22,891 nt of DNA from Thermoanaerobaculia bacterium (GTDB lineage: Bacteria; Acidobacteriota; Thermoanaerobaculia; Multivoradales; UBA5704), in assembly GCA_025937035.1 (NCBI GenBank), contig JAICSG010000003.1, forward strand, positions 1 to 22,891, written 5' to 3'. The translations under genes were made by a program, and so were the position numbers. Each line of letters begins with the position of its first letter. The first letter of the stretch is position 1. The notes under the pieces were generated by a model. The model made no database searches, was not told the origin of the DNA, and saw only the letters and a program-made list of their open reading frames with translations. Of the stretch, positions 13,360 through 21,125 are shown piece by piece.

Positions 13360-14583
13360 ATGCAGAGTCTGGCCATTCCACAGCATCCTGTTGAAACCAC
13401 GGAGAAAGATTTTGACTCACTCGGCTTAAGCCAATCCATCCTCCGTTGCGTCCGTCTCGTCGGCTTCGAGCATCCGACGCCCATCCAGGCCGCCGTCATC
13501 CCGGTGGCCCTGACCGGCCGGGATCTGATCGGCCTCGCCGAGACCGGCTCGGGCAAGACGGCGGCGTTCACGCTGCCGATCACCGAGCGGCTCGCCCACG
13601 ACCCCAAGTCCCGCGCCCTGATCGTCTCCCCCACCCGCGAGATCGCCCTCCAGACCCAGGCCTTCCTCGACGCCTTCGGCGGCGATTACGGCCTCAAGAC
13701 GGTCTGCCTGATCGGCGGGGTCAAGATGGGGCCGCAGTACCAGGGGCTGCGCCGCCGCCCCCACGTCATCGTCGCCACCCCGGGGCGCCTCCTCGACCAC
13801 GTCGAGCAGGGGACGGCGAAGCTCGACGACTTCAACATCCTGGTCCTGGACGAGGCGGATCACATGCTCGACATGGGGTTCATGCCCCAGGTCAACCGCA
13901 TCCTCCAGCAGCTCCCCAAGAAGCGGCAGACGCTGATGTTCTCGGCCACCATGCCGCCGCCGATCGAGCGCATCTCGCAGCAGTTCATGAACGATCCGGT
14001 GCGGGTGGACATCACCCCCGAGGGCAAGGCGGCGGCCGGCATCAGCCACCGGCTCTACCTGGTCGAGCCGGACAACAAGAAGGAGTGCCTGCTCGCCCTT
14101 CTCCGCCAGGAGCTCGGGAGCACCCTGGTCTTCATCCGCCGCAAGAGCGACGCCGAGTGGCTCATGGGCGTGCTGGAACGCGAGGGGCACCCGGTGGAGC
14201 GCATCCACTCCAACCTCTCCCAGGGACAAAGGACGCAGGCTCTCCAGGGGTTCCGCGAGGGTGAGCACCGCATCCTGGTGGCGACGGACATCGCCTCCCG
14301 GGGGCTGGACATCCCGCGGGTCGGCCACATCATCAACTTCGACATGCCCGAGACGGTCGAGGACTACATCCACCGCGCCGGTCGCACCGCCCGCGGCAAC
14401 GCCACCGGCATCGTCTCCACGATCGCCACCTGGATCGACAAGATGATGATCAAGGAGATCGAGACCACCCTCGGCGAGGATCTCCCCCGCTGCACCGTCC
14501 CCGGAGTCCCCCCCTACGTCGAGATGAAGCCCCGGGTCAGCCTGGGGGCCCGGAAGTCGACGCTCAAGGTGAAGCGGCGGTAA
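13360..14583 (+). CDS. DEAD-box ATP-dependent RNA helicase (RhlE-like)
   Basis: Unwinds RNA duplexes with ATP, in ribosome assembly or mRNA decay. The 407-aa product has all core motifs in order: FDSLGLS and the Q motif FEHPTPIQ (about 36-43), Walker A AETGSGKT with K66, PTREIALQ, GG, TPGR, the DEAD box D164-D167, SAT, and in the second RecA domain VFIRR, ATDIASRGLDIP and HRAGRTAR. The C-terminal extension is short and basic (ARKSTLKVKRR), without the DbpA-type RNA-binding domain, which fits RhlE-like or minimal helicases. The ATG at 13360 is the first start after the regulatory palindrome; only a weak AAGAG precedes it. It is flanked by repeat copy 2 upstream and a long 9-nt-unit hairpin downstream. 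Confidence 0.93.
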   Translation: MQSLAIPQHPVETTEKDFDSLGLSQSILRCVRLVGFEHPTPIQAAVIPVALTGRDLIGLAETGSGKTAAFTLPITERLAHDPKSRALIVSPTREIALQTQAFLDAFGGDYGLKTVCLIGGVKMGPQYQGLRRRPHVIVATPGRLLDHVEQGTAKLDDFNILVLDEADHMLDMGFMPQVNRILQQLPKKRQTLMFSATMPPPIERISQQFMNDPVRVDITPEGKAAAGISHRLYLVEPDNKKECLLALLRQELGSTLVFIRRKSDAEWLMGVLEREGHPVERIHSNLSQGQRTQALQGFREGEHRILVATDIASRGLDIPRVGHIINFDMPETVEDYIHRAGRTARGNATGIVSTIATWIDKMMIKEIETTLGEDLPRCTVPGVPPYVEMKPRVSLGARKSTLKVKRR

Positions 14584-14626
14584 AAAGGCCCCGCTTCACC
14601 GGCCCCTCCGCAGCAAAAGACCTCAC

Positions 14627-14733
14627 GGACCCAAAGGACTGCAACGACCGCAAGGACAGGAGAGCACGCCCGCGACTCTTTTTTCTGTGTCCTTGATGTC
14701 CTTGGCGTCCTTGCAGTCCTTTATGTCCTTGCT
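14627..14733. repeat. Long imperfect hairpin made of 9-nt direct repeats (GGAC/GTCC units)
   Basis: Left arm 14627-14658 has four units of the form GGACnncaa at 9-nt spacing. Right arm 14688-14733 has five units of GTCCTTGnn at 9-nt spacing. The reverse complement of the right arm pairs with the left arm over about 32 positions with about five mismatches; the roughly 29-nt loop contains a T6 run at 14679-14684. The right arm extends into the last codons and TAA stop of the minus-strand cyclase gene (14721-14723), so it sits between two convergent genes. Confidence 0.8.
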
Positions 14734-15425
14734 CCCTCGAACACCGCCACCGCCCGCACCGGCGAGCCTGTGCCACCCCGGATCCTGAGTGGCAAGCCGA
14801 TAAAGCGAAAACGCCCCCGCCCGATGAGCAGGTGCAGGTTGACCATGTTCTCGTAGTGTGTGAAGCCGAGCTCGCCGCAGACGTGATGGACCTCTTTGTT
14901 CGAGACGCCGATCACCCCCGGTGAAGCCGTTTCAACTCCGAAGGCCACAATCCCCTGCTCTCCCAGCCACCGCGCGGCCGCGACGCTCACCCCGGGCCCC
15001 CGGTGCCAGTCGGAGGTCCCGAAAGCCCACCGGTAATGATCCGTATAAAGCAGGATCGTATCCCCGCGCTTGATCTCCAGCCCCGCCGCGGACAAGGCCC
15101 GCTCCAGATCCCCCACCTCGATCAATTCCCGCAAACCTTTATAAGACAGGTCCAGGCAGATGCCCTCCATATAGAACATCGTCAGGGGCATCGTGTCGAT
15201 CGATTGTCCACGATACTGCCGCGCCATGTGGTTGATGGCGTCGACGTGCGTACCCGTATGCTCGCCCATCTCCAGGCGATTCACGGCGGGCGTCACCACG
15301 TCGCTATCGGTAATGCCGTCCCACTGCTCATGCGAGACGTGGACGGTGATCTCCACCTCCGGGAGGCCGGGGTAGACCGGCATGCCGGGGAAGATCTCCT
15401 GACTCAGGTCGATGATTTCGAGCAT
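14721..15425 (-). CDS. Cyclase-family metal-dependent hydrolase (KynB-like, PF04199)
   Basis: The 234-aa product belongs to the cyclase/arylformamidase superfamily, whose members hydrolyse N-formylkynurenine, isatin or similar amides with a bound metal. Motifs: DLSQEIFPGMPVYPG (6-20), the metal-binding GEHTGTHVDAINH (54-66; H56, H60, D62, H66), a central DTILLYTDHY, and GVETASPGVIGVSNKEVHH near residues 160-180. Length is in the family range (200-260). It is not clearly KynB: no kynureninase or tryptophan dioxygenase gene is near, so the substrate is unassigned. The ATG at 15425 gives the usual IIDLSQ start; the ribosome binding site is weak. The last residues (EGART) and the stop codon lie within the 9-nt-unit hairpin, so the C-terminus may have been replaced by that repeat. 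Confidence 0.87.
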   Translation of the reverse strand: MLEIIDLSQEIFPGMPVYPGLPEVEITVHVSHEQWDGITDSDVVTPAVNRLEMGEHTGTHVDAINHMARQYRGQSIDTMPLTMFYMEGICLDLSYKGLRELIEVGDLERALSAAGLEIKRGDTILLYTDHYRWAFGTSDWHRGPGVSVAAARWLGEQGIVAFGVETASPGVIGVSNKEVHHVCGELGFTHYENMVNLHLLIGRGRFRFIGLPLRIRGGTGSPVRAVAVFEGART

Positions 15426-15498
15426 GGTTCGGGCTCTCTGATTCTTGGCTTACACCTGTTCTTCCGTCTGCTGGGGAGTGTATAGAAAGAAGCTCCCC

Positions 15499-15533
15499 GG
15501 CGGCCCGGAGGCCGCCAGGGCGTACAACACGCC
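15499..15533. promoter_or_regulatory. Two adjacent hairpins upstream of the cyclase gene
   Basis: GGCGGCC-CGGA-GGCCGCC (15499-15516) and GGCGT-ACAAC-ACGCC (15519-15533) are perfect inverted repeats separated by 2 nt. They lie 74 nt or more upstream of the cyclase ATG. A TATACA box on the minus strand (15479-15484) follows them without a recognisable -35, so they could be operators or leader structures. Confidence 0.35.
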
Positions 15534-15702
15534 AGGAGGACGGCCCCCGTACCGTCCCCCTGACGCACTTCGCTTGTCAAAGAACGCCACCGCCTCCGGC
15601 GCGAATCCCTGGCGTCCAGGAGGCGGTCTTCCTCTTTACGGACGATCCCACGCGAGCGCGGGGCTGCCCGACGATCTTCTAAGCTTCCCGGCGGCCGTTT
15701 TC

Positions 15703-15825
15703 GCTTCCCCGAGGACCATCTTTCTTGGATGGCCGCGTTTTTGGCTTCCCGGATAGCTATCTTGCTTGGATGACGGCTTTTCTGGCTTCCCGGGCGGTCC
15801 TCTTTCCTGGATGGCCGATTTTTTG
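15703..15825. repeat. 41-nt tandem repeat (three clear units)
   Basis: Units begin at 15703, 15744 and 15785, each GCTTCCC(C/G)-...-GGATG(G/A)C-...-TTTTnTG, exactly 41 nt apart; a fourth, degenerate unit starts at 15826 and a truncated one at 15683. Because 41 is not a multiple of 3, the repeat rotates through the reading frames. Confidence 0.8.
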
Positions 15826-16026
15826 GCTTCCCGGGCCTCCGGGTTTCTTCCCGGGCCGCCATCCTGGACTTTTTTCCCGCCGGGTTTCTTCGGAGCCCGC
15901 GATCCTGGAGATTTGGCGACCGTGATTGTGCATTTCTCGCCATCCAAGGCTAGGATCCGGGGATCGTTCCCAGAGGATACACTCGGGAGCCCCTCAAGTC
16001 TAGGGGGTAAATACGCATTAAGTATC

Positions 16027-16055
16027 TTGACAGGACGGCGGGGCGTCCCTATCAT
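16027..16055 (+). promoter_or_regulatory. Consensus-like promoter TTGACA-N17-TATCAT pointing into the hybrid kinase gene (antisense)
   Basis: TTGACA (16027-16032) is a perfect -35; after exactly 17 nt comes TATCAT (16050-16055, 5 of 6 matches). The spacer holds an inverted repeat GGACG-GCGGGG-CGTCC (16033-16048). Transcription would start near 16062 and run antisense across the 3' end of the minus-strand hybrid kinase. No plausible plus-strand gene lies downstream. The same hairpin might instead help end the minus-strand operon, though no T tract follows it. Confidence 0.45.
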
Positions 16056-16074
16056 GGCCCCCGTTCTGGCGCCT

Positions 16075-18021
16075 TCAGGAGGAGAGCGAGGCGGCCGGGA
16101 GCTCCTCCAGGAGCCTCAGGATGATCGTGGGATCGACCGGCTTGGTCAGGTGGCGGTCGAAGCCGGATTCGCGGGCCTGGCGCTGGTCCTCCTCCTGGCC
16201 GTAGCCGCTGATGGCGATCAGGTGGATGCCGGCCGTGTCTTCCCGCCCCCGCAGGGCCCGGGCCAGAGCGTAGCCGTCCATCCCTCCAGGCAGGCCGATG
16301 TCGCAGAGGGCCACCTCGGGGTGGAAACGGTGGGCGCGCTCCAGCCCCTCCGCTCCCGTGTAGGCGACCTCGACCTCGTAGCCGGCGAGCTCGAGGAGGA
16401 GGCGCAGGCTGTCCGCGGCGTCGCGGTTGTCCTCGACGACGAGGATGCGCAGGGGCCGGCCGTCTCCCGCGGCGGCGGTCTCCGGCCAGGGGGCCTCGGG
16501 GGCGCCGTCCAGGGGGAGGCGGAGGGTGAAGGTCGAGCCTTGCTCCCTTCCCCCGCTCTCGGCCCGCACCTCGCCGCCGTGCAGATCGACCAGCCCCTTG
16601 ACCAGCGCCAGGCCGAGCCCCAGGCCACCCCGGCTGCGGTCGAGGCTGCCGTCCGCTTGGCTGAAGGGCTCGAAAAGGCGGCTCAGGATCTCCGGCTCCA
16701 TACCGATTCCCGAGTCCTCGATGGTGAGCAGGGCCTGGCCTCCCTCGTGGCCGGCGTCCAGGCTCACCCTCACCCGGCCTCCGGGATTGGTGAACTTGTC
16801 GGCGTTCTGGAGCAGGTTGCCCAACACCTGCGAGAGGCGGGTGGGATCGCCCGCGATCCAGACGGGGGCGTCCGGTAGCTCCAGCTCCAGGCTCAGGCCG
16901 CTGCCTTCGAGGAGGCTGCGGTGGTCCTCCACGGTGGCGCGGACCAGGGCGTTGAGGTCGAGCCGGCGGCTGCGGAGGAGGATCTTGCCGCGGGAGATCC
17001 GCGAGACGTCGAGGAGGTCGTCCACGAGGTGGGCCATGTGGGTCACCTGGCGGTCGATCATCTCGCGCGCCTGGGCGGCCTGCGGCTCGGCGGGAGCGGT
17101 CCGGCGCAGCACCTCAGCGGCGTTGCGGATGGGTGCCAGGGGATTGCGGAGCTCGTGGGCGAGCATGGCCAGGAACTCGTCCTTGCGGCGGTCAGCCTCC
17201 CGCAGCCGCTCGGCGCTCTCGCGCAGGGCCGCCTCGGTCCGCTTGCGGTCGGTGATGTCGCGCGCCAGGCCGACCAGATGCTCGCCGTCGAAGCGGGATC
17301 GGTAGTCGGCCCAGACGATGGTGCCGTCGGCGCGGCGCATGGGGAACTCCCCTTCCCAGTGGCCGGTCTGCTGGATCGACCGCCGCACCTCCTCCCCGAT
17401 TCCCTTCCAGTCGGGGTGGATGAATTCGCTGTAGTGGGAGCCGATCAGCCGCTCGCGCGGGACCCCCAGCATGCGGGCGGCGGCCTCGTTGGCGTCGACG
17501 TAGGTGCCGGAGGCGTTCCCGATGAGGATGGCGTCGGTGGTGGATTCGAAGAGCGACCGGTACTTCTCCTCGCTGGCGCGGACGGCGGCCTCGGCCCGGC
17601 GCTGCTCGGTGACGTCGGTGAGCGATCCGACCCACTCGCGGATCTCCCCGCCGGGGCCGCGGATCGCCACCGACCGGGAGAGGACGCAGCGGACCTCGCC
17701 GGCGCGGGTGAAGATCCGGTACTCGACGTTGTAGGGGTTCCCCGTCCGCATGGAGGAGGTCCAGGCCTCGCGGGCCCGTTCCCGGTCGTCCGGGTGGACC
17801 TGCTCCAGCCAGCCTTCCCCCTGCTGCTGCTCGGGGGTCTGGCCGGTGGCCTCCTCCCACCAGTGTTGCGTGTCGTCGAACCGGCCGGCCTGGGTGATGG
17901 GATCCCAGGACCAGACGAGCTGGCTGGTCGCCTCGGCCAGGGCGCGGTAGCGCGCCTCGCTCCTGCGCAGGATCTCTTCCAAGGGTGGACCGTCCGTACC
18001 AGGGATGGGTCGTGTCGTCAT
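16075..18021 (-). CDS. Hybrid sensor histidine kinase: PAS-PAS-HisKA-HATPase-REC
   Basis: A soluble 648-aa hybrid kinase with no membrane segment. Order: PAS 1 (about 20-145, with the PAC-type end EWVGSLTDVTEQRR), PAS 2 (about 150-270), HisKA with the phospho-accepting H289 (LAHELRNPLAPI), a HATPase_c domain with N box NLLQNADKFT, G1 DSGIGM and G2 GGLGLGLALV, and a C-terminal receiver with VVEDN, phospho-acceptor D574 (ALCDIGLPG) and the conserved Lys in HLTKPVD. The start is the ATG at 18021, with GGAGG 10 nt upstream; the frame continues upstream but would run into the preceding gene. It is the last gene of the minus-strand signalling operon, 58 nt after the REC-kinase gene. The terminal receiver without an Hpt domain suggests feedback or onward transfer to an Hpt protein elsewhere. 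Confidence 0.93.
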   Translation of the reverse strand: MTTRPIPGTDGPPLEEILRRSEARYRALAEATSQLVWSWDPITQAGRFDDTQHWWEEATGQTPEQQQGEGWLEQVHPDDRERAREAWTSSMRTGNPYNVEYRIFTRAGEVRCVLSRSVAIRGPGGEIREWVGSLTDVTEQRRAEAAVRASEEKYRSLFESTTDAILIGNASGTYVDANEAAARMLGVPRERLIGSHYSEFIHPDWKGIGEEVRRSIQQTGHWEGEFPMRRADGTIVWADYRSRFDGEHLVGLARDITDRKRTEAALRESAERLREADRRKDEFLAMLAHELRNPLAPIRNAAEVLRRTAPAEPQAAQAREMIDRQVTHMAHLVDDLLDVSRISRGKILLRSRRLDLNALVRATVEDHRSLLEGSGLSLELELPDAPVWIAGDPTRLSQVLGNLLQNADKFTNPGGRVRVSLDAGHEGGQALLTIEDSGIGMEPEILSRLFEPFSQADGSLDRSRGGLGLGLALVKGLVDLHGGEVRAESGGREQGSTFTLRLPLDGAPEAPWPETAAAGDGRPLRILVVEDNRDAADSLRLLLELAGYEVEVAYTGAEGLERAHRFHPEVALCDIGLPGGMDGYALARALRGREDTAGIHLIAISGYGQEEDQRQARESGFDRHLTKPVDPTIILRLLEELPAASLSS

Positions 18022-18079
18022 GAAAAGACGTCCTCCCGGGGGGGATTGTATGGCGGAGGACGGGAGATTTGAGAAAAGA

Positions 18080-19201
18080 TCAGCCTTGGAGCGGCAGGCG
18101 CACCGTGAATTTCGTCCCCTGCCCTTCCCCGCGGCTCTCCGCGTGAATCGTTCCACCGTGGCGCTCGACGATGTGGCGGGCGATGGCGAGCCCCAGGCCG
18201 AGGCCGCCGCTCTGGCTCTTTCCGCCCTGGCGGAAGCGCTCGAAGATGTAGGGGAGGAAGGCGGCGGAGATGCCGTCGCCGGAGTCGCGGACGGTGATCC
18301 GGGCCTCGTCGCCGTCCCGCTTCAGGCTCACCTCGATCGTGCCGCCGCCGGGGGTGAACTTGACGGCGTTCGAGAGGAGGTTGGAGACGACCTGGTGGAG
18401 GCGGTCGGGGTCCCCTGCCGCCATCTCCACGGGGCGGTCGAGGTCGGCGGTCACCGCGATGGATTTGGCCTCGGCGGAGGGGTAGGCGGCGTCGAGGGCC
18501 TTCTCCATCACCTGGTCGAGGTCGACCGGGCGGAGCTCCAGCCGCAGATTGCCGCTGGCGACGCGGGCGATGTCGAGGAGGTCGTCGATGAGCTGGGCCT
18601 GGGCCCGGGCGTTGTGCTCGATGACCTCCAGGGCGCGTCTTTGAGCGCCCTCGTCGAGCTTGCCGCTGTTGAGCAGGGTCACCCATCCGAGCATGGCGTT
18701 GAGCGGATTGCGCAGCTCGTGGGAGACCATGGCGAGGAATTCGTCCTTGGCGCGGTTGGCCTCCTCGGCCAGGCGGCGCGCCTCCTGCTCGCGGACCAGC
18801 CGGACCCGCTCCTCCTCCATCCGCCGCTGCTGGACGGCGTAGCGGATCGAGCGCTCGAGGCCGGCGGCGTCGATCTCCCCTTTGACCAGGTAATCGGCGG
18901 CGCCGGAGCGCATCGCCTCCATGTCGATCGCCTGGTCCCCCTGGCCGGTCATCAGGATGATCGGCGCGCCGCCACCCTCCCGCCGGGCCTCGCGCAGGAG
19001 GTCGAGGCCGGTCCGCGCGCCGAGCCGGAAGTCGAGGAGGCAGACGTCGAAGCGGTTGCCCAGCATCCGCGCCAGCCCCTGCTCGTAGGTCTGGGCCCAC
19101 TCGATCTCGAAGCGTCCGGCGCCGATCTCGGACAGCAGGTCGCGGGCGAAGACGAAGTCGTCCTCGTCGTCCTCGATCAGGAGCACCCGGATCTGGTCCA
19201 T
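18080..19201 (-). CDS. Receiver-histidine kinase fusion (REC-HisKA-HATPase)
   Basis: A 373-aa cytoplasmic protein. An N-terminal receiver (1-120; acidic pair DD near 11-12, phospho-acceptor D57 in CLLDFRLG, Thr in LMTGQG, Lys in YLVKGE) is joined through a short charged helix (about 122-150) to HisKA with H161 (VSHELRNPLNAM) and a HATPase_c domain (N box NLLSNAVKFT, G1 DSGDGI, G2 GGLGLGLAIA). With an input receiver, its kinase activity is probably switched by phosphoryl transfer from another kinase, plausibly via the neighbours. The ATG at 19201 starts 2 nt after the stop of the upstream receiver gene; an open frame continues upstream through that gene but is not coding. Target of its phosphohistidine is not evident here. 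Confidence 0.93.
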   Translation of the reverse strand: MDQIRVLLIEDDEDDFVFARDLLSEIGAGRFEIEWAQTYEQGLARMLGNRFDVCLLDFRLGARTGLDLLREARREGGGAPIILMTGQGDQAIDMEAMRSGAADYLVKGEIDAAGLERSIRYAVQQRRMEEERVRLVREQEARRLAEEANRAKDEFLAMVSHELRNPLNAMLGWVTLLNSGKLDEGAQRRALEVIEHNARAQAQLIDDLLDIARVASGNLRLELRPVDLDQVMEKALDAAYPSAEAKSIAVTADLDRPVEMAAGDPDRLHQVVSNLLSNAVKFTPGGGTIEVSLKRDGDEARITVRDSGDGISAAFLPYIFERFRQGGKSQSGGLGLGLAIARHIVERHGGTIHAESRGEGQGTKFTVRLPLQG

Positions 19202-19203
19202 GG

Positions 19204-19650
19204 TCAGCCTGGCAGCTCGACGAACTCGATCCAGTACTGGCCCAGGGTCTTCATCAGCTCGACCAGACGCTCGAAGGTGACCGGCTTGGTGATGTAGGAG
19301 CTGGCTCCCGAGTCGTAGCTGCGGAAGATGTCCTCCTCCGCCTTCGAGGTGGTCATCACCACCACCGGGATGCGCCGCAGCTCGGGGTCGGCCTTGATCT
19401 CGCGCAGGGCCTCGCGGCCGTCCTTGCGGGGCATGTTGAGGTCGAGCAGCACGAGCCCGGGGCGGGGGGCCTGGTTCTCGCCGGCGTAGCGCCCCTGGCG
19501 CCGGAGGTACTCCAGCAGCTCCTCGCCGTCCTCGACGAAGCGCAGCTCGTTGAGGACGCGGCTCTCCTCCAGCGCCTCCTTGACCAGCAGACGGTCGTCG
19601 GCGTCGTCCTCGGCCAGGAGGATGACGATTCCCTTGCCTTGCGGTTTCAT
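19204..19650 (-). CDS. Stand-alone response regulator receiver (Rcp1-like)
   Basis: A 148-aa single-domain receiver without an output domain. It has the acidic cluster AEDDADD (13-19), phospho-acceptor D70 in LLDLNMPRKDG, the Thr in VMTTSK and the Lys in YITKPV. The insertion between alpha 2 and beta 3 (RRQGRYAGENQAPRPG) and the KDGREAL sequence are typical of the Rcp1 type that partners phytochrome-class kinases. This fits its place: it overlaps, by ATGA, the upstream kinase whose H box (SHDLQEPLRKI) is of the same phytochrome-like class. It probably shuttles phosphate from that kinase to another protein, possibly a neighbouring kinase of this operon (inference). Confidence 0.94.
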   Translation of the reverse strand: MKPQGKGIVILLAEDDADDRLLVKEALEESRVLNELRFVEDGEELLEYLRRQGRYAGENQAPRPGLVLLDLNMPRKDGREALREIKADPELRRIPVVVMTTSKAEEDIFRSYDSGASSYITKPVTFERLVELMKTLGQYWIEFVELPG

Positions 19651-21125
19651 GCGGCGCTCTCCCCTTGCGTCTGTCGGACGGGCAGTGTGATGAGGAACCG
19701 GGCCCCCTGGCCCGGCGCGCTCTCGGCGGTGAGAGCCCCTCCATGGCGCTCGACAATTCTACGGCAGACGGCGAGCCCCATCCCCGTCCCCTCGTATTCG
19801 GCGCGGCCGTGGAGGCGCTGGAAGGGGGTGAAGATGCGGTCCAGGTACTTCATGTCGAAGCCGATGCCGTTGTCCGCCACCACGATCCGGGCCCACGGCG
19901 GGCCGCCGTCCGCGAGGAGCGATCCGGTGACCGTCACCACCGGCGGCTCGCCGTCGCGGTGGAACTTGAGGGCGTTGCCGATCAGGTTCTGCAGGAGCTG
20001 CCGCATCTGCAGGGGGTCGGCGTCGAGGGTGGGGAGGTCACCGATCTCGACCCGGCCGCCGGTCTGCTCCACCCGCACCTCCAGGTCGGAGAGGACCTCG
20101 CGGGCGATCTGGCCGAGGTCGGTGGGCACGAAGGGCTGCCCCCGGGAGGTCACCCGGGAGAAGGTGAGCAGGTCGTTGATCAGCACGTGCATGCGCTGGG
20201 CGGCGCGTTGCATGCGCTCCAGGTAGTCGAGCCCCTCGGGGCCCAGGGCCTCGCCGTGCTTGCGGCGGAGCCGGTCGCCGAAGGCCTGGATCTTGCGCAG
20301 CGGCTCCTGAAGGTCGTGCGAGGCCACGAAGGCGAAGTCCTGGAGCTCGCGGTTGCTGCGCTCGAGCTCCAGGGTGGACTGCCGCAGGTTCGCGTTGGCC
20401 GTGGCGAGCTCGGCCGTCCGCTCCTGGACCCGGACCTCCAGCTCGTCGCGGACAGCGAGCAAGGCCGTCTCGGTCTGGCGGCGCCGCTGGAGGTCCCGCT
20501 GGGTGAGATAGGCGGCGAGCAGGATGAGAGAGATCAGCAGGAGATTGGCGATGGAGAGAGTCCACAGCACCGTCCGGCCGCTCTCTCGCGAGGTCTCGGA
20601 GCGCCGGCTCAGCAGCCGGGTCTCTTCGTTGGTCATCTGCGCGACGATCCAGCGGACGGCATCCATGGTCCGCTGCCCGTCGCCGGTCAGGATCGTCGCG
20701 CGAGCGGCCGCGGGCCCGGCCGTGCGGAAGGAGTCGAGCCCTTGCCGGAGCTGCTCCAGGCGGTGGGCGATCAAGGAGCTCAGCGCTGCGATCCGCCGCT
20801 GCTGGCGGGCGTTGTCGGAGGTCAGGGAGCGCAGGGAGCCCAGGTGCTCCTGGACCTCGACGATACCCGTCTTGTACGGCATGAGGTAGCTCTCGTCCCC
20901 GGTGATCAGATAGCCCCGCTCCCCGGTCTCGGCGTCCTTGAGGGCGGAGAGGGTCCCTTCCAGCTCGCTCAGCACCTCGTGCGTGTGGACCACCCAGCGC
21001 GCGTTCTCGACCAGCCGCAGGGTCATGCGGTAGGAGACCACAGCGTCGGCCAGGGCGAAGGCCAGGATCAGGCCGAAGGTGGCGAAGAGGCGGCCGCGGT
21101 TGGGAAACAGGGTTTTGATGATCAT
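19647..21125 (-). CDS. CHASE3-domain membrane histidine kinase (phytochrome-type HisKA)
   Basis: A 492-aa sensor kinase. Transmembrane helix 1 (about 13-32), an extracytoplasmic CHASE3 domain (about 35-180, with the typical DAETGERGYLITGDESYL), transmembrane helix 2 (about 187-208), a coiled coil (about 212-257), HisKA with H270 in VASHDLQEPLRKI, and HATPase_c with N box QNLIGNALKFH, G1 ADNGIGFD and G2 GTGMGLAVCRRIV. The DLQEPLRKI H box is the phytochrome/Rcp1-partner class, which agrees with the receiver gene downstream (ATGA overlap). Its ATG overlaps the stop of the NtrY-like gene (ATGA). The CHASE3 ligand is unknown. Confidence 0.94.
   Translation of the reverse strand: MIIKTLFPNRGRLFATFGLILAFALADAVVSYRMTLRLVENARWVVHTHEVLSELEGTLSALKDAETGERGYLITGDESYLMPYKTGIVEVQEHLGSLRSLTSDNARQQRRIAALSSLIAHRLEQLRQGLDSFRTAGPAAARATILTGDGQRTMDAVRWIVAQMTNEETRLLSRRSETSRESGRTVLWTLSIANLLLISLILLAAYLTQRDLQRRRQTETALLAVRDELEVRVQERTAELATANANLRQSTLELERSNRELQDFAFVASHDLQEPLRKIQAFGDRLRRKHGEALGPEGLDYLERMQRAAQRMHVLINDLLTFSRVTSRGQPFVPTDLGQIAREVLSDLEVRVEQTGGRVEIGDLPTLDADPLQMRQLLQNLIGNALKFHRDGEPPVVTVTGSLLADGGPPWARIVVADNGIGFDMKYLDRIFTPFQRLHGRAEYEGTGMGLAVCRRIVERHGGALTAESAPGQGARFLITLPVRQTQGESAA

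Larger units (their letters stand above)
15426..16074. other. 649-nt region without a convincing gene
   Basis: Contents, left to right: the cyclase leader; two adjacent hairpins (15499-15516 and 15519-15533); a GC-rich stretch to about 15680; a 41-nt tandem repeat (15703-15825) with degraded flanks; and a rightward promoter-like site (16027-16055). Open frames exist on the minus strand (to 15943 and 16055), but they arise because the repeat lacks stops in all three minus frames; their Lys/Pro-rich products have no recognisable start signal or family. The right part is locally A/T-richer (about 15990-16030). Confidence 0.6.

Noticed and set aside
11226..13634. Long minus-strand open frame (802 aa) antisense to the StyA-like gene
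   Set aside because: Spans two genes, the repeat element and the promoter region, with low-complexity composition; a shadow frame.
14627..14733. CRISPR-like spaced repeats
   Set aside because: The repeat period is 9 nt with no spacer of normal length, arms are inverted relative to each other, and no cas gene is present.
15683..15866. CRISPR array at the 41-nt repeat
   Set aside because: The whole 41-nt unit is repeated with scattered mismatches; there is no constant repeat plus unique spacer pattern.
15404..15943. Minus-strand 179-aa basic open frame
   Set aside because: Overlaps the start of the cyclase gene, has no ribosome binding site, and is opened by the stop-free 41-nt repeat rather than by coding selection.
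15636..16055. Minus-strand 139-aa Lys/Pro-rich open frame
   Set aside because: Shares its repeated motif with the other minus frames through the 41-nt frame-rotating repeat; no family, no start signal.
16921..19297. Plus-strand open frames opposite the kinase genes
   Set aside because: Gly/Ala/Val/Arg-rich shadows of well-supported minus-strand kinases with complete H, N, G1 and G2 boxes.
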